From Rhizodiscina lignyota (Eukaryota > Ascomycota > Dothideomycetes > Aulographales > Rhizodiscinaceae), in the NCBI GenBank assembly GCA_010015805.1, contig ML978136.1, positions 186,001 to 250,000 on the forward strand: 64,000 nt of DNA, written 5' to 3'. Below the pieces are notes generated by a model that saw only the letters and a program-made list of their open reading frames with translations, did no database searches and was not told the DNA's origin. The position numbers and the translations under genes were made by a program. Positions 43,295 to 54,300 of the stretch are shown here, in pieces; the stretch's first letter is position 1, and the number at the start of each line of letters is the position of its first letter.

Positions 43295-44608
43295 ATGACT
43301 TCTCTGTCCCACAAACGACGTCTTTCAATTGAAGACTCCTCTGCTACCAAAGTTCCAAGGGAGGAGCACCAACTCCCTGGCTTGCTTCGATTACCGCTCG
43401 AGCTACGACTCCAAATTTACGGCTACCTCTTGCCCGACGTACCGGTAATCCCTGTAGACAGCGAAATTGAGTATGCACCGTGTCGTCCACATATACTTCC
43501 CATCCAATCAATCCAACCCCGCCGGCCAGGACACTATGAGAAAATTGCTACAAGGAAAGATAGGGCAAAATGCAGCACTTCTGTTATGCGCATAAACAAA
43601 CGAATCCATCAGGAGACTAGCGACTTTCTGGATCGCACTCTTGTGATTGAGATTGAGGTGTCTAGCGACGGTATAAAATATTTGAAATCGGGGAGGGTCA
43701 GATGTATCCATAGTTCCAGCTCAAGGGACAAGTTGGAGAAGACAATTCGAAGATATCACAAATTCTACATAACTCTTTTTCCGTTACCGAAGCCAGATCC
43801 CGAAGCCGGTCTACGTTGCGAAACACGGGAGTTCAAAGAGTACCTCAACTGGATCTGCAATTGCTTGAAGTTTGAAGCCCAGCCAAAGCAAATTACCGTC
43901 AGTTACCGCGACAGGCATTGGCCGCTTAATCAGATGGAGGAGTGTCTCAAATGGCATTTGAGGCCTTTCAGTAACATTCGGGGTCTGGCAGCAGCCGAAA
44001 TCATTCACAGACCTATATACGAGCGGACACAGCAATACATCGAAAGGGACGACTACAGTCCCCAAATGTATCAATTCATTACGAGGAGGAGGGTGTATGA
44101 CAGTTATTCTAGCTATAATCAGCAGCACCATGTTCCGGACGAAGTCGCTTCAAGCTTCGAGCGCGAACGACAAGAGAAGGAGTGCGAGCGACAAAAGCAG
44201 AAAGACAGGCTACACCGGGTGATGGAAAATATGGCAGCTGAGATGCGCGGTAACTCTGCACTACGAGAACTGGAGTCGCTGGTAATTCCCTGGCGATGTC
44301 TGTGCAAATGGCTCCGCAGCACTACACTTCAGAACTGGGACAGCGGCGCGCTTGGAACGAAGATTCAATCTACCTTGGTGAAGGCATGGGATGCATATGA
44401 TGAGGGCGAAATCGAACTCTTTGCTAGGTCGGTGAAGAGTCTTGAAGGCTGCTTCGATAAGATACAGCGGTACTGGAAGTCCAAATTAGCGGATGTGGAA
44501 ACATACGTGGATTGCTCTCGAGATGACTTTGAGTCAATGTTTGAAGACAACCCCGACATGAAGCTCCGAAGTCCTGATCATGAAAGGACGCGGAATGGGA
44601 AAATTTAA
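43295..44608 (+). CDS. Fungal F-box-like protein, array member 1
   Basis: Single exon, 437 residues. After a basic N-terminus, the F-box-like signature LPGLLRLPLELRLQIYGYLLPD lies at residues ~27-48. Conserved blocks shared with the next two genes follow: SVMRINKRIHQETSDFL, FKEYLNWICNCLK, a VSYRDRHWPLNQ.EECLKWHLRPF strand-helix, then a charged coiled coil (about 288-320), and the C-terminal VKAWDAYDEGEIELFARSVKSLEG block. F-box proteins recruit substrates to SCF ubiquitin ligases, but many fungal members with only this short motif are untested. This is the most intact copy of the array. Confidence 0.85.
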   Translation: MTSLSHKRRLSIEDSSATKVPREEHQLPGLLRLPLELRLQIYGYLLPDVPVIPVDSEIEYAPCRPHILPIQSIQPRRPGHYEKIATRKDRAKCSTSVMRINKRIHQETSDFLDRTLVIEIEVSSDGIKYLKSGRVRCIHSSSSRDKLEKTIRRYHKFYITLFPLPKPDPEAGLRCETREFKEYLNWICNCLKFEAQPKQITVSYRDRHWPLNQMEECLKWHLRPFSNIRGLAAAEIIHRPIYERTQQYIERDDYSPQMYQFITRRRVYDSYSSYNQQHHVPDEVASSFERERQEKECERQKQKDRLHRVMENMAAEMRGNSALRELESLVIPWRCLCKWLRSTTLQNWDSGALGTKIQSTLVKAWDAYDEGEIELFARSVKSLEGCFDKIQRYWKSKLADVETYVDCSRDDFESMFEDNPDMKLRSPDHERTRNGKI

Positions 44609-45130
44609 CGCAGGAAGAAACCAGGGCAATCTCCCAACAGAAAGGGTGTGTTATCTTGTTAGTTATGCTTCGTTTGTAGACATTTGATCTATCCGGACGG
44701 TACAAAATATGACAGGCTTCTTCATTGCGCATAGCAATGCTCTTGCTTTTCCTTCTCTTTCTGGGGAGCACTATCGTCTGATTTAGTGGGAGAAGCGTTA
44801 TTGTTGCAATACAACTTCCACACCAAGTTTGATTTGCGTGACGATGAAATTTGCGGAGCTTCTACGAAGTACAGAGCTCCTCGACAGGGGCTTGCAGCTC
44901 GTACTATCCTAGGTGCCCTACGTACCGGGGATCAGCCCGACGTTAGGGACGCACAACACGCTACCTAGGCACCTGGGGCTAGGCCACAAGGGCGCCAGGG
45001 GCACATAACAAGGGTTAGAAGTTAGGGCGCTAAGAATCCTCTGACGCGTAGCGCGAAGAGTCGAGACGCGTTGAACAATCTTTAACTTTCGCAGCTTGCT
45101 TGACGGCTTGATACTACAACTTCTGAAGTA
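44609..45130. other. Spacer between F-box-like members 1 and 2, with a GC-rich block
   Basis: About 522 bp. From about 44905 to 45070 the base composition turns GC-rich, with partial inverted similarity (CTAGGTGCC near 44909 and TAGGCACCT near 44965) and no coding potential. Possibly a transposon or LTR scar. Confidence 0.4.
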
Positions 45131-46497
45131 ATGGCCCCTCACTCACGCAAGCGTCATTCATCGTCCAGTCGTCGATCCAATACAAAGCGACCCAAGCACG
45201 AACAGACGCTTCCTGGCTTTCTTCGTCTCCCTGTTGAGCTTCGGCTTCAGATATACTCCTATCTACTTCCAGACGTCCCTATCATTCCTGCTCGAGACGA
45301 CTCTAACTTTATCCCATTTCGACCGGACATATCTCCGAAGAAATGGCTTGTCCGCCCTGCTGTCTGGCTTGATCGTTTCTCTAAACTTGCGCTGAGGGAC
45401 GATTACCAGGCGTGCCATACCTCTATCATGCGAGTAAACAAGCAGATCTGCATGGAGGCACGCGATGAGTTATGCGGTAAAACTGCAGTTGAGGTAGAGG
45501 TGAACGAGGAGGCGGTATACTTCCTACGGAACAAGTCGTTGGACCACAGAAGCGCATTCATGGACGGTAAAAAGGGCAAAGAGCTATTTGATTGTCTTGA
45601 GAGGTTTAGGCATTTGTACATCACCGTTCTGCCTCAAGCGAAACCTGGCCACGACTTCCTTCAACACAGATTAGAAATATCGAGTGGTGCTCGAAAATTT
45701 AAAGACATCTTGAACTGGATTGCGTGGGAATTGAAAGGTCACGAAGGGGGAGAGGTGCCCAAGCGAGTCACCATCAGTTACCGTGATAAAAGTTGGCCAA
45801 TCTTGCAAGCCGAGGAGGGTCTGAAGTGGCACTTAAGACCTTTTGGAGACCTTCGTGGCTTGGGTTATGCGCAGATTCTTCACAAACCAATAGCTCGGCG
45901 GGAATGGAATAACGTGTACGAATATAGATCATACGGAGATCGTTCAGGGGGTATGGACTGGCCAGTGGGCTGGGAGGACCCAGACCGGTTAGACAGCTCA
46001 GACAGCGACTGGAGTGATGGGCAGCAGGAGCATAACGAAGATGAAGAATTCCTGAAAAAGCAAGAAGCCCAGCGGCGAATTAGGCACGCATAGCTCGAAA
46101 GATAGAAAAGCTTGCTTCAGACATGTGTAGCGACGCGCCACCTGGGCCAGAGCCTCTTGTATGTTGCTGGGAGTCCCTCTGTGATTGGACAGAAAGCACT
46201 TCTCTCATTGATCCTCATACTCACGGTGCTCGTTGGCGAGGGGTTGATGGCTTGTTTCTACGCGCCTGGAAGACCTACGATGAGGGTCGAGTGGAAGCGT
46301 TTGCTGAGGCTGCTAAGAATTTACGGTCCTTTCTTCTTGACCTGCAAAAGCTGGGGGAACGAAAATATGGAGAGCTGAAAGAAGGGATAGACTTTGCACG
46401 AGATGACTACAAGATGAACCGCATGGTCAATGGCAGGCAAACTCGAAGCTTGGAAGAATATTTCAACGGAGACGAGGTTTCATCGCAGGGCGACTGA
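45131..46497 (+). CDS. F-box-like protein, array member 2 (frame-disrupted or spliced)
   Basis: The first open frame (45131-46093, 320 residues) starts MAPHSRKRHSSSSRR and has LPGFLRLPVELRLQIYSYLL, SIMRVNKQICMEA, FKDILNWIAWELK and VTISYRDKSWPI. It ends at a TAG inside the charged coiled-coil region. The C-terminal family block (FLRAWKTYDEGRVEAFAEAAKNL) continues in another frame to 46497. Either an 80-nt intron (46014-46093, GTGATG...CATAG) restores a 428-residue protein, or a one-base change has broken the gene. The putative intron encodes residues (EEFLKKQEAQRRIRH) that align with the coding coiled coil of member 1, which favours a frameshift. Confidence 0.65.
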
Positions 46498-46831
46498 ATC
46501 TCATTCAAGATGTCAATCATACTGGAAGGGAGAGATGAAGTTAGGAGTGTACGGAGTTAGGAGGACTACGAATGAGAATTGAATCCATAGAACTACATGT
46601 ATCATTCGAGCAGATTTAGTCATATCGAAGACGTCTCATGCATGCAACATACCACAATTCCTGCCCGTGCACCGTGGGAGTTGCAATTGGCTGGATCGCG
46701 GTAGTTGGCTAATGCCGAATCTGGAAAGGTGGAGCCACTTCGCGTCCTCCACGACGCGTCTCTCCGCACTTGAACATCACCATCACCATTCACGCATCTC
46801 AAGACAATCAATCGTCGGCTCTTTCGCTCCA
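46498..46831. other. Spacer between F-box-like members 2 and 3
   Basis: 334 bp. It includes CACCAT-rich leader sequence just before the ATG at 46832. Nothing else seen. Confidence 0.5.
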
Positions 46832-47935
46832 ATGGCTCCTCGATCTCGCAAACGTCGCACCACATCGAATCGTCCATCAAAAGCAAAGCGAACAAAGTAT
46901 GAATTCAAGAAGGCTCCTGGCTTTCTTGATCTGCCAACTGAGCTACGACTTCAGATTTACAGCTACCTCCTCCCTGATACTCCCACAATTCAACCGAAGC
47001 ATTCTCTCAGGGTACATCCGGAGGATTTAGTGGTAGATCCAGAGGAATTAGGGAACGTAGATAGTATGCGCTGGGCAAGGCGTCTGAGGCAGGATCGAAG
47101 TCTATGCGACCTCCAAATCATGCGAGTAAACAAGCTCATCAACACCGAGACTAGTGACATGCTCTACAACTCACTTGCGATGGAGATTGAGATCTCGGAG
47201 ACGGAAATACGCTTCCTTCGAAGTCTCGCTGCTTGGAAGCCACCGCAGCAGCTGCTACTGAGCCAGCTCGACAATGCTCTTCGCCGGTTCAAGAAGCTTG
47301 AAGTGAGGATTGGCTTATGGCCGAAGCAGATGCATTTTTGGGCTCAAGAGCGTTTGCCTTTGTCACAACAGTTACCTTGGGGCCAGTTCACGACTCCGGA
47401 AGATCGTCAGCTAAAGAATCATATCAACTGGATTGCAGACCGACTGACGGGGAGATATTGGAACGCATCTGGCAGCCTCGAAGATATTACCATCCTCTTT
47501 ACTGTCCACAATAAGCCGGCTGTGCGTGCCCTGGCAGATTATATGGAATGGCTCCTTAACCCATTCAGAAACTTGCGGAACCTACGACATGCCAGCGTGT
47601 TACGGATTGAGCTACCGCGTAGTTGTCACGCCATAGGATTAACGAAGCGCCAAAAGGAAGACCAAAAGGTGCTTGCGAAGCGTATTGATAAGATGTACGA
47701 GGGAATCTGCTCGGAAATGTGCACCCACGAGCCAATCCAGGAACCCGGACCATTGGTTAGCCAGTGGCAAAACTTACACGCTTGGCTGGGGAAGACCGAC
47801 TTCAAATCCGAATCCCCCTTATTAGATGAGATCTTACATCCTGCGTGGACAGCATACGATCGAGGGTGCGTGGAAGACTTCGCTGCGGCTGTAGAGAGCA
47901 TTGAACAACCCTTCGAGGAATACTACGAACATTAA
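46832..47935 (+). CDS. F-box-like protein, array member 3
   Basis: Single exon, 367 residues from the ATG at 46832 (MAPRSRKRRTTSNRPSKAKR), a start nearly matching that of member 2. The F-box-like signature PGFLDLPTELRLQIYSYLLPD is at ~28-48. IMRVNKLINTETSDML, NHINWIADRL, MEWLLNPFRNLRNLRHASVL and the C-terminal AWTAYDRGCVEDFAAAVESIEQ block align with the other members, but the SYRD..WP strand is largely lost and the middle has diverged. It carries no frame damage, so it may still be functional. Confidence 0.82.
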   Translation: MAPRSRKRRTTSNRPSKAKRTKYEFKKAPGFLDLPTELRLQIYSYLLPDTPTIQPKHSLRVHPEDLVVDPEELGNVDSMRWARRLRQDRSLCDLQIMRVNKLINTETSDMLYNSLAMEIEISETEIRFLRSLAAWKPPQQLLLSQLDNALRRFKKLEVRIGLWPKQMHFWAQERLPLSQQLPWGQFTTPEDRQLKNHINWIADRLTGRYWNASGSLEDITILFTVHNKPAVRALADYMEWLLNPFRNLRNLRHASVLRIELPRSCHAIGLTKRQKEDQKVLAKRIDKMYEGICSEMCTHEPIQEPGPLVSQWQNLHAWLGKTDFKSESPLLDEILHPAWTAYDRGCVEDFAAAVESIEQPFEEYYEH

Positions 47936-48300
47936 AGCGAAGGTTTAGTTTCGTCAGGGCCTCTCTAGGTCTGCCGGCGCCTGTAAAAGTGAAAGTCGAA
48001 CAATGACTTCAGTTCGCTTGTCTGCTTTGCTTTGTGGGTGCTCATTGTCAAAAATCCAGTTTTCTTTGATCTAACTGCATGGAGTTCAATCTCAGCTTGC
48101 AGTTGCTGCAAGACTGATCTCTGAAGCTTTGTGCAATATTTTCGAAGATATGTACCAATCTAGGCGCCGTTTGTAGCACACAGTCCAGCACATGGAAGGA
48201 TTCACTTCACTTTGTGGCGCGATATCTTATCCTGCTTTCTTTTCGGCCAATCATGTTTAACTCAAACCTTTAATTCGAGGACCTGTTCTGTCGACTCTGC
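47936..48300. other. Spacer between F-box-like members 3 and 4
   Basis: 365 bp, presumed 3' region of member 3 and upstream region of the degenerate fourth copy. Nothing recognised. Confidence 0.5.
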
Positions 48301-49122
48301 ATGCAACCATTATGCCCCGCTCAGACCAGGATATATGCTCCGTCCTTACTCGATATCCCCAGTGAATTATGCTTTCAAATCTATGACCACCTCTTTTCCG
48401 GACCCTCAGCCGTATTCGCTCGACCTCCGTCGGTCCCTCGTCCGAATGAGACCCGTGAAAAGTCATCGAACGGCGTCACGGCCATCCTCCGCATCTGGCC
48501 CTGCCGGAGATGAAAGAACCAGTCCGCAGCAGAGCCATACAGCATGCGGTTGCTGAATCATACCTGAAGCCATTATCGAGAATCCGCGGCTTAGGCTACG
48601 TTGAATTCGACATCGACTTTGCAGCACGAGCTTGTAACGAAGGGTGCTGTCACGCTGTGTTCCGAGAGCTAAATATTCAGAGGGAACCGAAGCGCCATAA
48701 CGACATTGTCCAGCACTATCTGACAGATCTCATGTTGCCAAGGCGCGGCGATTCTCCTGTTCCTAACGCAGACAGTAGACAAAATAGCCTTCATGAGCTT
48801 TGATCTCGGTTCTTCGAAAGCATTTTCTCCCTCATGATCGCTTTCGCTTCGAAACAAGGGATGTTTGGAGGTTTCACTGGGAGATCTCGCTCTCACATTC
48901 ACACCGCTGTATATGACTGCTGAGGAAAATGATGGCGAATCGTCTAACGAGGCGTTGCGAATGTTGATCGAACGGTTGCCTGCGCTTGCCAGTCAAGAAG
49001 GCTCAGTTCGCAATGTGATCGAGGCTACGATACCCGATGTGGAATCCATGGAGAGCGATGCAGCTGGACTTTGGGAAAGGACATTGGTCTCATCATGGTT
49101 GGGGTTTAAGAAATTAGATTAG
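48301..49122 (+). pseudogene. Degenerate F-box-like copy, array member 4
   Basis: The first block (48301 on) carries LLDIPSELCFQIYDHLF, a weakened F-box-like motif. A second block (about 48517-48803) has SYLKPLSRIRGLGYVEF, aligning with the LKWHLRPF..LRGLGYAQI segment of member 2. A third (48865-49122) resembles the C-terminal helix block (WERTLVSSWLGFKKLD). The MR.NK..I segment and about 150 residues of the middle are missing. A 62-nt GT-AG pair (48455-48516) could join blocks one and two in phase, but no clean junction links block three. Most likely a deletion-bearing pseudogene; a short divergent gene is the alternative. Confidence 0.6.
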
Positions 49123-49328
49123 TGTCATCGCTGATGACTACACCAAGCCGCCAGCGAGCGTTTAGATAACATTCCGAAAGACGCCTGAACAAATGCCAAA
49201 TATGCTTTTCTGATTGTGAAGAAAAATGCTCGCCAGCGCATTCCCATGCCCGCTTAAATCACTCCAAACCCATTACTCCGTTGATGTTGCCAGACTATCG
49301 TCGCTACTCGGTCGAAGAGGAGGCTCGT

Positions 49329-49986
49329 TTAAGCAACATCCTTGACCGCGTTCGCCTTCTTGTTCTTGAAGTGCAGCGTCGGGAGCAGGGCCACACTGGT
49401 CGTGAAGAGCAAGCAGAGAGCAATGCTCAGGCCCCAAATCGCCTTCGTCTCGAAGCACCTCGCCTGGGTCGTATGCGTCACCAGGTTGAAGAAGCTGAAG
49501 GGCATGCTGCCGGCTCCCGCGGAAGAGCTCACGGCGTCCTTGAGGCTGCTCTCGACGGCAAACGCGTACTTGAGCGGATCACCGCTGGTGGTGTGGATCG
49601 TGTAGCAGTTCAGGTAGGACACTGGCTTGCCGAAGTCGACGGCTACCACGATGAAGGCGATCAAGAGGAGGGAGTCGACGGCGGTCATGACGAAGAGGCC
49701 GAGATTGGCGGTGGCCCAATAGAAGGCGATCGATACTAGCGTGTAGAGAGTGGCGATGGAAGCCTGGGAATTTGTAAGTATTTGCGATTCAGAATGGGAT
49801 GGCGGAAGGACTTACAACGCTGAGAGCTCCAACGATTTCCTTTGGCGGCTCTTGCATGTTCATGACAATGTCGTTGATGAAGTTGCCGGTAATGCCAATG
49901 ATGACAATCATAGAGATGACTTGCATCACACGGACCATGAGGAAGGTCGCTGAGAGAGGAGCCGCTCCATAGCTTGGAATCTGCAT
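49329..49986 (-). CDS. MARVEL-domain membrane protein
   Basis: Two exons (49986-49816 and 49763-49329; intron 52 nt) give 201 residues. Four hydrophobic segments are spaced as in MARVEL proteins: MVRVMQVISMIVIIGITG, then TLYTLVSIAFYWATANLGLF running into AVDSLLLIAFIVVAVDF, and near the end IWGLSIALCLLFTTSVALLP. A short loop with paired Cys residues precedes the last segment. MARVEL proteins of fungi (Nce102 and Fhn1 relatives, and many uncharacterised) sit in plasma-membrane domains and influence eisosome organisation or non-classical export. Which subgroup this is cannot be decided. The tail is basic and cytosolic. Confidence 0.88.
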
Positions 49987-51697
49987 TTTCGTGGCTGGAT
50001 GGAAGATTGTGGTTCTTAAATGGGACGGTGAATGCGGTTCGTTGAAGGCTTTTGAGGCAGAAAGACGGTCAAAAACTGGTGCAGAAGTAGTGGAATGCGA
50101 ATGACTGTGATCTGCCGGCAGATATAAGGAGTGGTATTATGCCAGCAAAGCGATTAAGATCAAGATCTTGAAGGAAGGACGCTAGGAAAGGCAAAGAAAC
50201 CCCAAGAAAGGAAATTCGTCAAGAACAGCTCGTTTGCAAGAGTGAGTGACTGATGATGATGATGAGAGAATACGGCACTGGCAGCAGACACGCAGTTCTT
50301 AAGTACCCTTCTAAGCATCAACGACATCTCAAAGCGCGATCTATATTCGGCTTGCCGCTTGAAGTTGCATGGACGCCGCTCAGATCCAAGATCTGAGACT
50401 GCTATTCTGGTCGTCCGTTGTCCAGGCAAACACATAGCGACGTTTCAGCATGTCCAGAACTGAAGTTACATGGTCCAACGAGATCCAAAACGGCCTTTGC
50501 CGTTTGATGGTGGAGGTTGTTTGGGCCAGACAGGCCAGCGCCTACGCCGAGCGCGTATGGGCCAATCAGGGACGTGCATCCACTCAGAGCACAGGATGTG
50601 CTGCCGCCCGTCGTGAGGCTCAAAATACGCGTGAACCGACGTCCAGAGAAGCTTCCATGATCAGCTGGTCCTAGCATAGGCGTAATCTAGGCTTCCAAGG
50701 TGCGGATGTCTCATGAAACTCCCGCTGCCGCCTCGCCGTGCTCGGTGTCAAGGCGCACGGGAGGTTGGACTCTGGGCGATGGCGGCGCCTAGGCAAAAGC
50801 GCTGTTGAGAGCTGAGCAATGCGTTGAGATTCAAGTTCTCACGTGTCAGTTGCTGCAGCTTAATTACTATGCACGGTGTTGCGGTTTTGCTCGTGCTCTG
50901 CGGCGGCTGTGCGGCGCCCATGGACGTGTAAAAGCGAGCTCGCCGGGCTCTAAATGTTCTCAGATTCCCATCATTGGGTTAACGACGAGGCCACAGAGAA
51001 TAGCAAATGGAATGCAACAATGAAGAGTACTTCACACATCGTGAAGGAAGACACAATTGTGAATGGCGCGCTAAGAGCCTTTAAACTCCCGAACTCGGGA
51101 GCCTAACCGGGCAGGGATCATAGCAACACTTGCCTAAAGCGGCCAAGGCGACTATAAATGCTCCGCGCTCTTCATCCAACTTCTTCTTTCTTTCTCTAAA
51201 CTGACAAGAACGTACCTTCTTCACAGTATGTTCACGGCGCTGATGACTGAATCAAAAAAAATCTTCGTTTGTCTAGGTGTCTCTATTACAAGCAGCGTAC
51301 TCCCTCGCAAGCGTTTTCGGCAACGATAACCGGCTGGGAGGCGCTTCGAGTCTTAGAGCACAATGCGAACAACAATTGTCTGAGCCTTCAACAAAAATTC
51401 AATGTTCACATCTCTGAAAGATACACATTAGATAGACAAGATACTTGAAATTCAAAGCATTTTACACTCGAATGTTCCCTTGACAATGTCCATAACCACT
51501 GCATAGGCAAGATGAGTGACTCCCCGTTGTCGCGTTCATGAGCCAGAAAAAGCATCGAGTGTAATCTGCGCAAATCGTGATGTCAGTGCAATATTCGAAA
51601 ATTGAAACGACCTGGCGAGTGAATCGTGGCGTCGAAAAATCCTGAAGGTGTCATCTTTCCTTGCGGCTTAACCACACTTGGACAGGAGCAGGGCATA
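49987..51697. other. Long intergenic region
   Basis: About 1.7 kb upstream of the MARVEL gene and downstream of the Rossmann/SAF oxidoreductase gene. Overlapping frames near 50.4-50.7 kb on both strands have no supporting motif. No repeat stood out. Confidence 0.5.
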
Positions 51698-53145
51698 TTA
51701 TTTTGCACCATTCGTGCCGTTGCTCTTCCTTTCCAAGAATTCTTTCCTGAATACCTCTTCCATCTCCTTCCTGACAGCAACAACCTGAGCCTTCTCGCTG
51801 TACTCAACGTCCTCCCAGCTAAGGCCCTCGCCCTTCTTTATGTCTCGCTTAAGCCTAATGCCGTGAGCAAGGCCAATCGGCAGGCCTTGAATCGCCAGAG
51901 AGTTTTCTGCTGGCATGAGCTTCCCATAGACCATGAAGCCACCTTCGCCGTCGAGAACCTCCCCTGCCTTGAGATCGCGCTTCGCCGTAGCGACGACATC
52001 TCCCGCAAAGGTCTTGGTCTGGCCCGTCGGCTCGCCTCGCACCATGATCGTCGCTATTGAGACACCTAGCTCCAGACCGATGAGGTGATATGGCTTGTAT
52101 TGTGCAGCGTAGCGGCCAGTGCTGTCAGTCTTGAGGCCGTACTGTTTGAAACAATCCTTCTGGTAGTCGCCGGGAGCCTCGATGATCACATACACACCCC
52201 ACCGGAGGTCGTTGAAGACTGCGCGGCCGTCAATCTCGAGGCATGACACGACCTCAACTGTGCCTTTCTTCTCAAGCTGGCCACCGTCGGATTCCGGCTT
52301 CAAAACTTCTGGCAGATCCCAAACACCGCATGGCGGAAACCGGAGACCGTCTGTTGGCGGACTCAGATCGCACCCATTGGAGACAGCAGCCATTTCGAGA
52401 GCGGACTTTGTCCCATCGAGGAAAGAGTTGAACATCTGTGGGTTGAAGTCGCCAGACGCGAGCTGTTCTTGCGTGAATCCATAATAGGACCAAACCGTGT
52501 CTGGAGTCGAAGCGTGATACTGGGGGAGATGCTTCGTTCCCTTCCCGGCGCAAACAACGTCGAAACCTGCGGTGCGCGCCCAATCAACTAGCTCTGCGAT
52601 TAAGGCCGGTTGATCGCCATAAGCCATGGAGTAGATGATGCCTGCTTCTTTAGCTTTGCGGGCAAGGAGCGGACCCGCCAGCACATCGGCTTCAACGTTA
52701 ATCATAACAATATGCTTCTTGTGTTCGCAGCACTATCGCAATCTCAGTCGTCCGATTCTGTCTGCGCTGATGTGGAATCACTCACTAGCAATGCATGTCT
52801 GACCCCTGCTGCAGGGTTTCCTGTTACTTCGAGAATCACATCGATGCCAGGAGCTGCTATCAACTCTGCAGAATCTGTCGTGATGGCGGTCTTCCCGGTC
52901 TTAATACCTTCCTCGATTGATATTGTGAAAGTTGCGTCATACTGTTCGGTAGGAAAGCCGGTCCTTTTCAATGAAGCAAGTGCTCTTTCCTTAGACAAGT
53001 CCGCTATGCCAGCAAGACGCATACCAGTTGTACGATGCGATTGCGAGATAAACATTGACCCAAATTTGCCAGCGCCAATGATTCCGACTTGGATTGGCTT
53101 GCCGGCCGCTTCGAGAGCGGCTAGCTTTGTTGATAATGAAGTCAT
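51698..53145 (-). CDS. Rossmann-fold oxidoreductase with C-terminal SAF domain (homoserine-dehydrogenase-like)
   Basis: Two exons (53145-52786 and 52732-51698; intron 53 nt) give 464 residues. The N-terminus holds an NAD(P)-binding fold, VGIIGAGKFGSMF near residue 19. The central domain has VMINVEADVLAGP, IIYSMAYGDQPA and VCAGKGTKHLP, as in the homoserine-dehydrogenase-like oxidoreductases that carry a SAF domain. The last ~100 residues (TFAGDVVATAKRDLKAGEVL through SWEDVEYSEKAQ) form that SAF domain. Bacterial relatives act in sugar-acid or branched-sugar catabolism; fungal members are largely uncharacterised. No sugar-catabolic neighbour is present. The intron is needed to join GVRHALL to CCEHKKHIVMINVEA. 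Confidence 0.88.
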
Positions 53146-54300
53146 GGCTGGAAAGGAAATGTGCTTCGCGATCGTTGAGGATATGTTGAAGGTTCAAAAG
53201 GAGATATGAAAACGAACAGTCACAAGAGACTGCATTTCATCGAGGAGCATCATTCGTTCAACCCCTCTCCGATCGCGCAAGATGACCGACCGATAGGCCG
53301 GTTTACCGGTAAAGGGCGTTGTAGATGAACTATCAAGACACTTTCAAAGTTCATATCATTAGCCAAATTCGTTGAGCATAGGAAGATGAATTGTGAATCC
53401 TTTCTAGAATTCAAGCTTCAGATCCCATTGTTCGTCCTGCCGCGTCAGCCATGGAAACTCCTTGGTTTGCTTTACGGCTGGAATCCAGGCTATTGGATCA
53501 AGATATTCATTCCTGGCTCGATGCCTCGATCAGCTTGAGTACATATTGCTCTGAGTATATATAATTTTCACATAGCCAGCTGCGTTCCAACATATCGACG
53601 TGCGGAGTAGTAACGGACTGATTTAAGGGGTTGGAAGACTTTCCAAGCCCCGTACTGAGAGTAGAGTATTTTCGTCGTACCGAGTGCAGCGCTGTGGGGC
53701 CGGCCGCGGAGCGTGGCTTCCCCACAGTCACCTTATTCCAACTACGCAGCACGCGAATAACACAAATCGTACTGAAACAATGTGGTATACCGTAGAAGGA
53801 GACGATTCTGAAACGCCAATTGGTAGACGAATTTTCTCCTCTGCCGAATTCATATCGGTCCATCATACTTTCTCACATTGCAAAAGTACCTTCCAAAAAT
53901 GGCAGATTTACAATTTATCTTGAGGATGAATCGCTCCAGCCACTTGGTGAGTAATACTCCTTGCTACAGGGTCCTTGGTGATGTGTCTATGTGATGCTGG
54001 TTCGGGAATTTGCGTTTATCAAGAACGTGTTGCAGTTGGAATACTGCACGAGAAGGCGATGCAACGGCTTTCAATCACGAACATGAGAGTTTTACTAGCG
54101 TAAAATTACTGAGGTCTTATTTACAAGTCATCATAGCCGACACTGCAGAAGAGGCGCGCAGAATCTCGTGGCCTCGTCAAAGAGGTCGAAACAAGGGTAC
54201 TCCACCTATCGAAACTTCGATGCCCGCAGATGCCCACCCGTCATCAAAACAAGCAGTACTTCCAGATCGTTTTCATTTCTGATCAAACAAATCATGCTGG
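53146..54300. other. Intergenic region
   Basis: About 1.15 kb between the oxidoreductase gene and the HsbA-like gene. A 119-codon minus-strand frame at 53507-53866 has no motif. Nothing else supported. Confidence 0.5.
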
